From: Oncomelania hupensis
Taxonomy: Eukaryota > Mollusca > Gastropoda > Littorinimorpha > Pomatiopsidae
Direction: 5' to 3'
Assembly: GCA_036898135.1 (NCBI GenBank)
Contig: CM072520.1
Location: 2,494,343 to 2,558,342, forward strand
Length of the DNA stretch: 64,000 nucleotides
Shown here: positions 63,527 through 64,000 of the stretch, piece by piece
Position numbering within the stretch: position 1 is the stretch's first letter
Layout of the letters: the number at the start of each line of letters is the position of its first letter
The notes under the pieces: model-generated
Seen by the model: the letters and a program-made list of their open reading frames with translations, nothing else
Databases searched by the model: none
What the model was told of the DNA's origin: nothing
Position numbers and translations under genes: made by a program

Positions 63527-64000
63527 AGATACACTATTCCTTTCATGGACACTCTACTGCATAGAACTGATTATGGTAAAATCAAGATCTCAGCATATAA
63601 AAAGCCAACTCACACAGATCAGTACCTAAATTTCAGTTCAAACCATCCTCTTGAACACACACGTTCAGTCGTACAAAGCAGCACTTTGTGTACCAATGAT
63701 GAGTACAAACGTGTGAAGGAAAAACATGTTAATGAAACCCTAGGAGTAAATGGTTCCCCTCAATGGATCTGCACCCGCAGACTCCCCAGCCTTATGGATA
63801 CATACAACAACACTCCGTTAAAGTGAGTGCCGGCAGGTAAAGGGTCAACTCTGAACGATTATCAAGAGCCTTCAACAGACATGACGTCAAGCTGTGCCAT
63901 AGACCTACCCATTCCCTCCGATCCCAACGGTCTCTTTCTGGTGAAGGATATGCCCTTGACCAAAGATGCGGTGTCGATTATGACAGTGAAATTTGCTGCG
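63527..64000 (+). pseudogene. Penelope-like element: RT C-terminal part, runs off the window
   Basis: The frame starts IPFMDTLLHRTDYGKIKISA, then YKKPTHTDQYLNFSSNHPLE with HTRSVVQS, and ends at a stop at 63826. In another frame RLSRAFNRHDVKLCHRPTHS and a CGVDYDSEICC end continue to the window edge, the lead-in to a second GIY-YIG domain. KPTHTDQYLNF..NHP is diagnostic of Penelope-like RTs. The frame change makes it likely defective. Confidence 0.8.

Overview
The window looks like repeat-dense nuclear DNA of an invertebrate animal, most likely a lophotrochozoan and plausibly a gastropod mollusc. Evidence seen: spliced genes with GT..AG junctions, no operons or ribosome binding sites, several non-LTR retrotransposon families, a Penelope-like element, P-, hAT- and Harbinger-type transposase remains, tRNA-headed SINE-like repeats, and an AIG1/GIMAP-type GTPase gene pair. 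The species call is inference only.

The dominant family is an I/Nimb-type non-LTR retrotransposon: ORF1 with CCHC knuckles, ORF2 with APE endonuclease, reverse transcriptase and RNase H, and a short (ATTGT)n or (ATGTA)n tail. A full-length copy at 12060-18160 has a perfect 12-bp target-site duplication. 5'-truncated sisters at 6149-8998 and 9464-10052 also have perfect duplications. A decayed long copy lies on the minus strand at 31731-37234. Older pieces occur at 5.3, 10.5-11.5, 40.2-43.0, 45.7 and 52.8 kb, some nested in each other. A second family with (GGATA)n tails (RTE-like reverse transcriptase) has a large copy at 56472-58624 and fragments at 3.4, 21.3 and 53.1 kb.

Layout: 1-5.3 kb holds a SINE-like repeat, a pogo-like repeat, a hAT-type MITE and a 33-bp minisatellite. 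5.3-18.2 kb holds the I/Nimb copies. 18.6-21 kb (minus) is a mosaic of P-element, hAT-like and Myb/SANT-like coding remains. 23.0-28.75 kb is a striking array of five near-identical ~1.15-kb units, each containing the same phase-consistent three-exon minus-strand mini-gene. 28.9-29.8 kb is a related hAT-like core exon. 31.6-39.5 kb is a broken multi-exon coiled-coil gene split by the I/Nimb copy. 40-47 kb has a three-layer nested retrotransposon stack, an Ig-like exon, a P-type transposase relic and a DDE_4 (Harbinger-like) relic. 47.2-52 kb is a non-LTR relic whose endonuclease is interrupted by ~1.2 kb carrying an HMG-box-like exon pair. 52-56 kb has P-type, YqaJ-type and L2/CR1-type fragments and a 500-base N gap. 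60.0-62.5 kb carries two tandem AIG1-type GTPase genes. 63.2 kb to the end is an inverted pair of Penelope-like pieces.

Only the AIG1 genes and the Ig-like exon look like ordinary host genes. Most other coding signal is mobile-element derived. The array at 23.0-28.75 kb is the best candidate for something undescribed: transposase 5' exons amplified in tandem, with unit boundaries at TTAA and alternating A/B unit types that differ in whether exon 1 is open.
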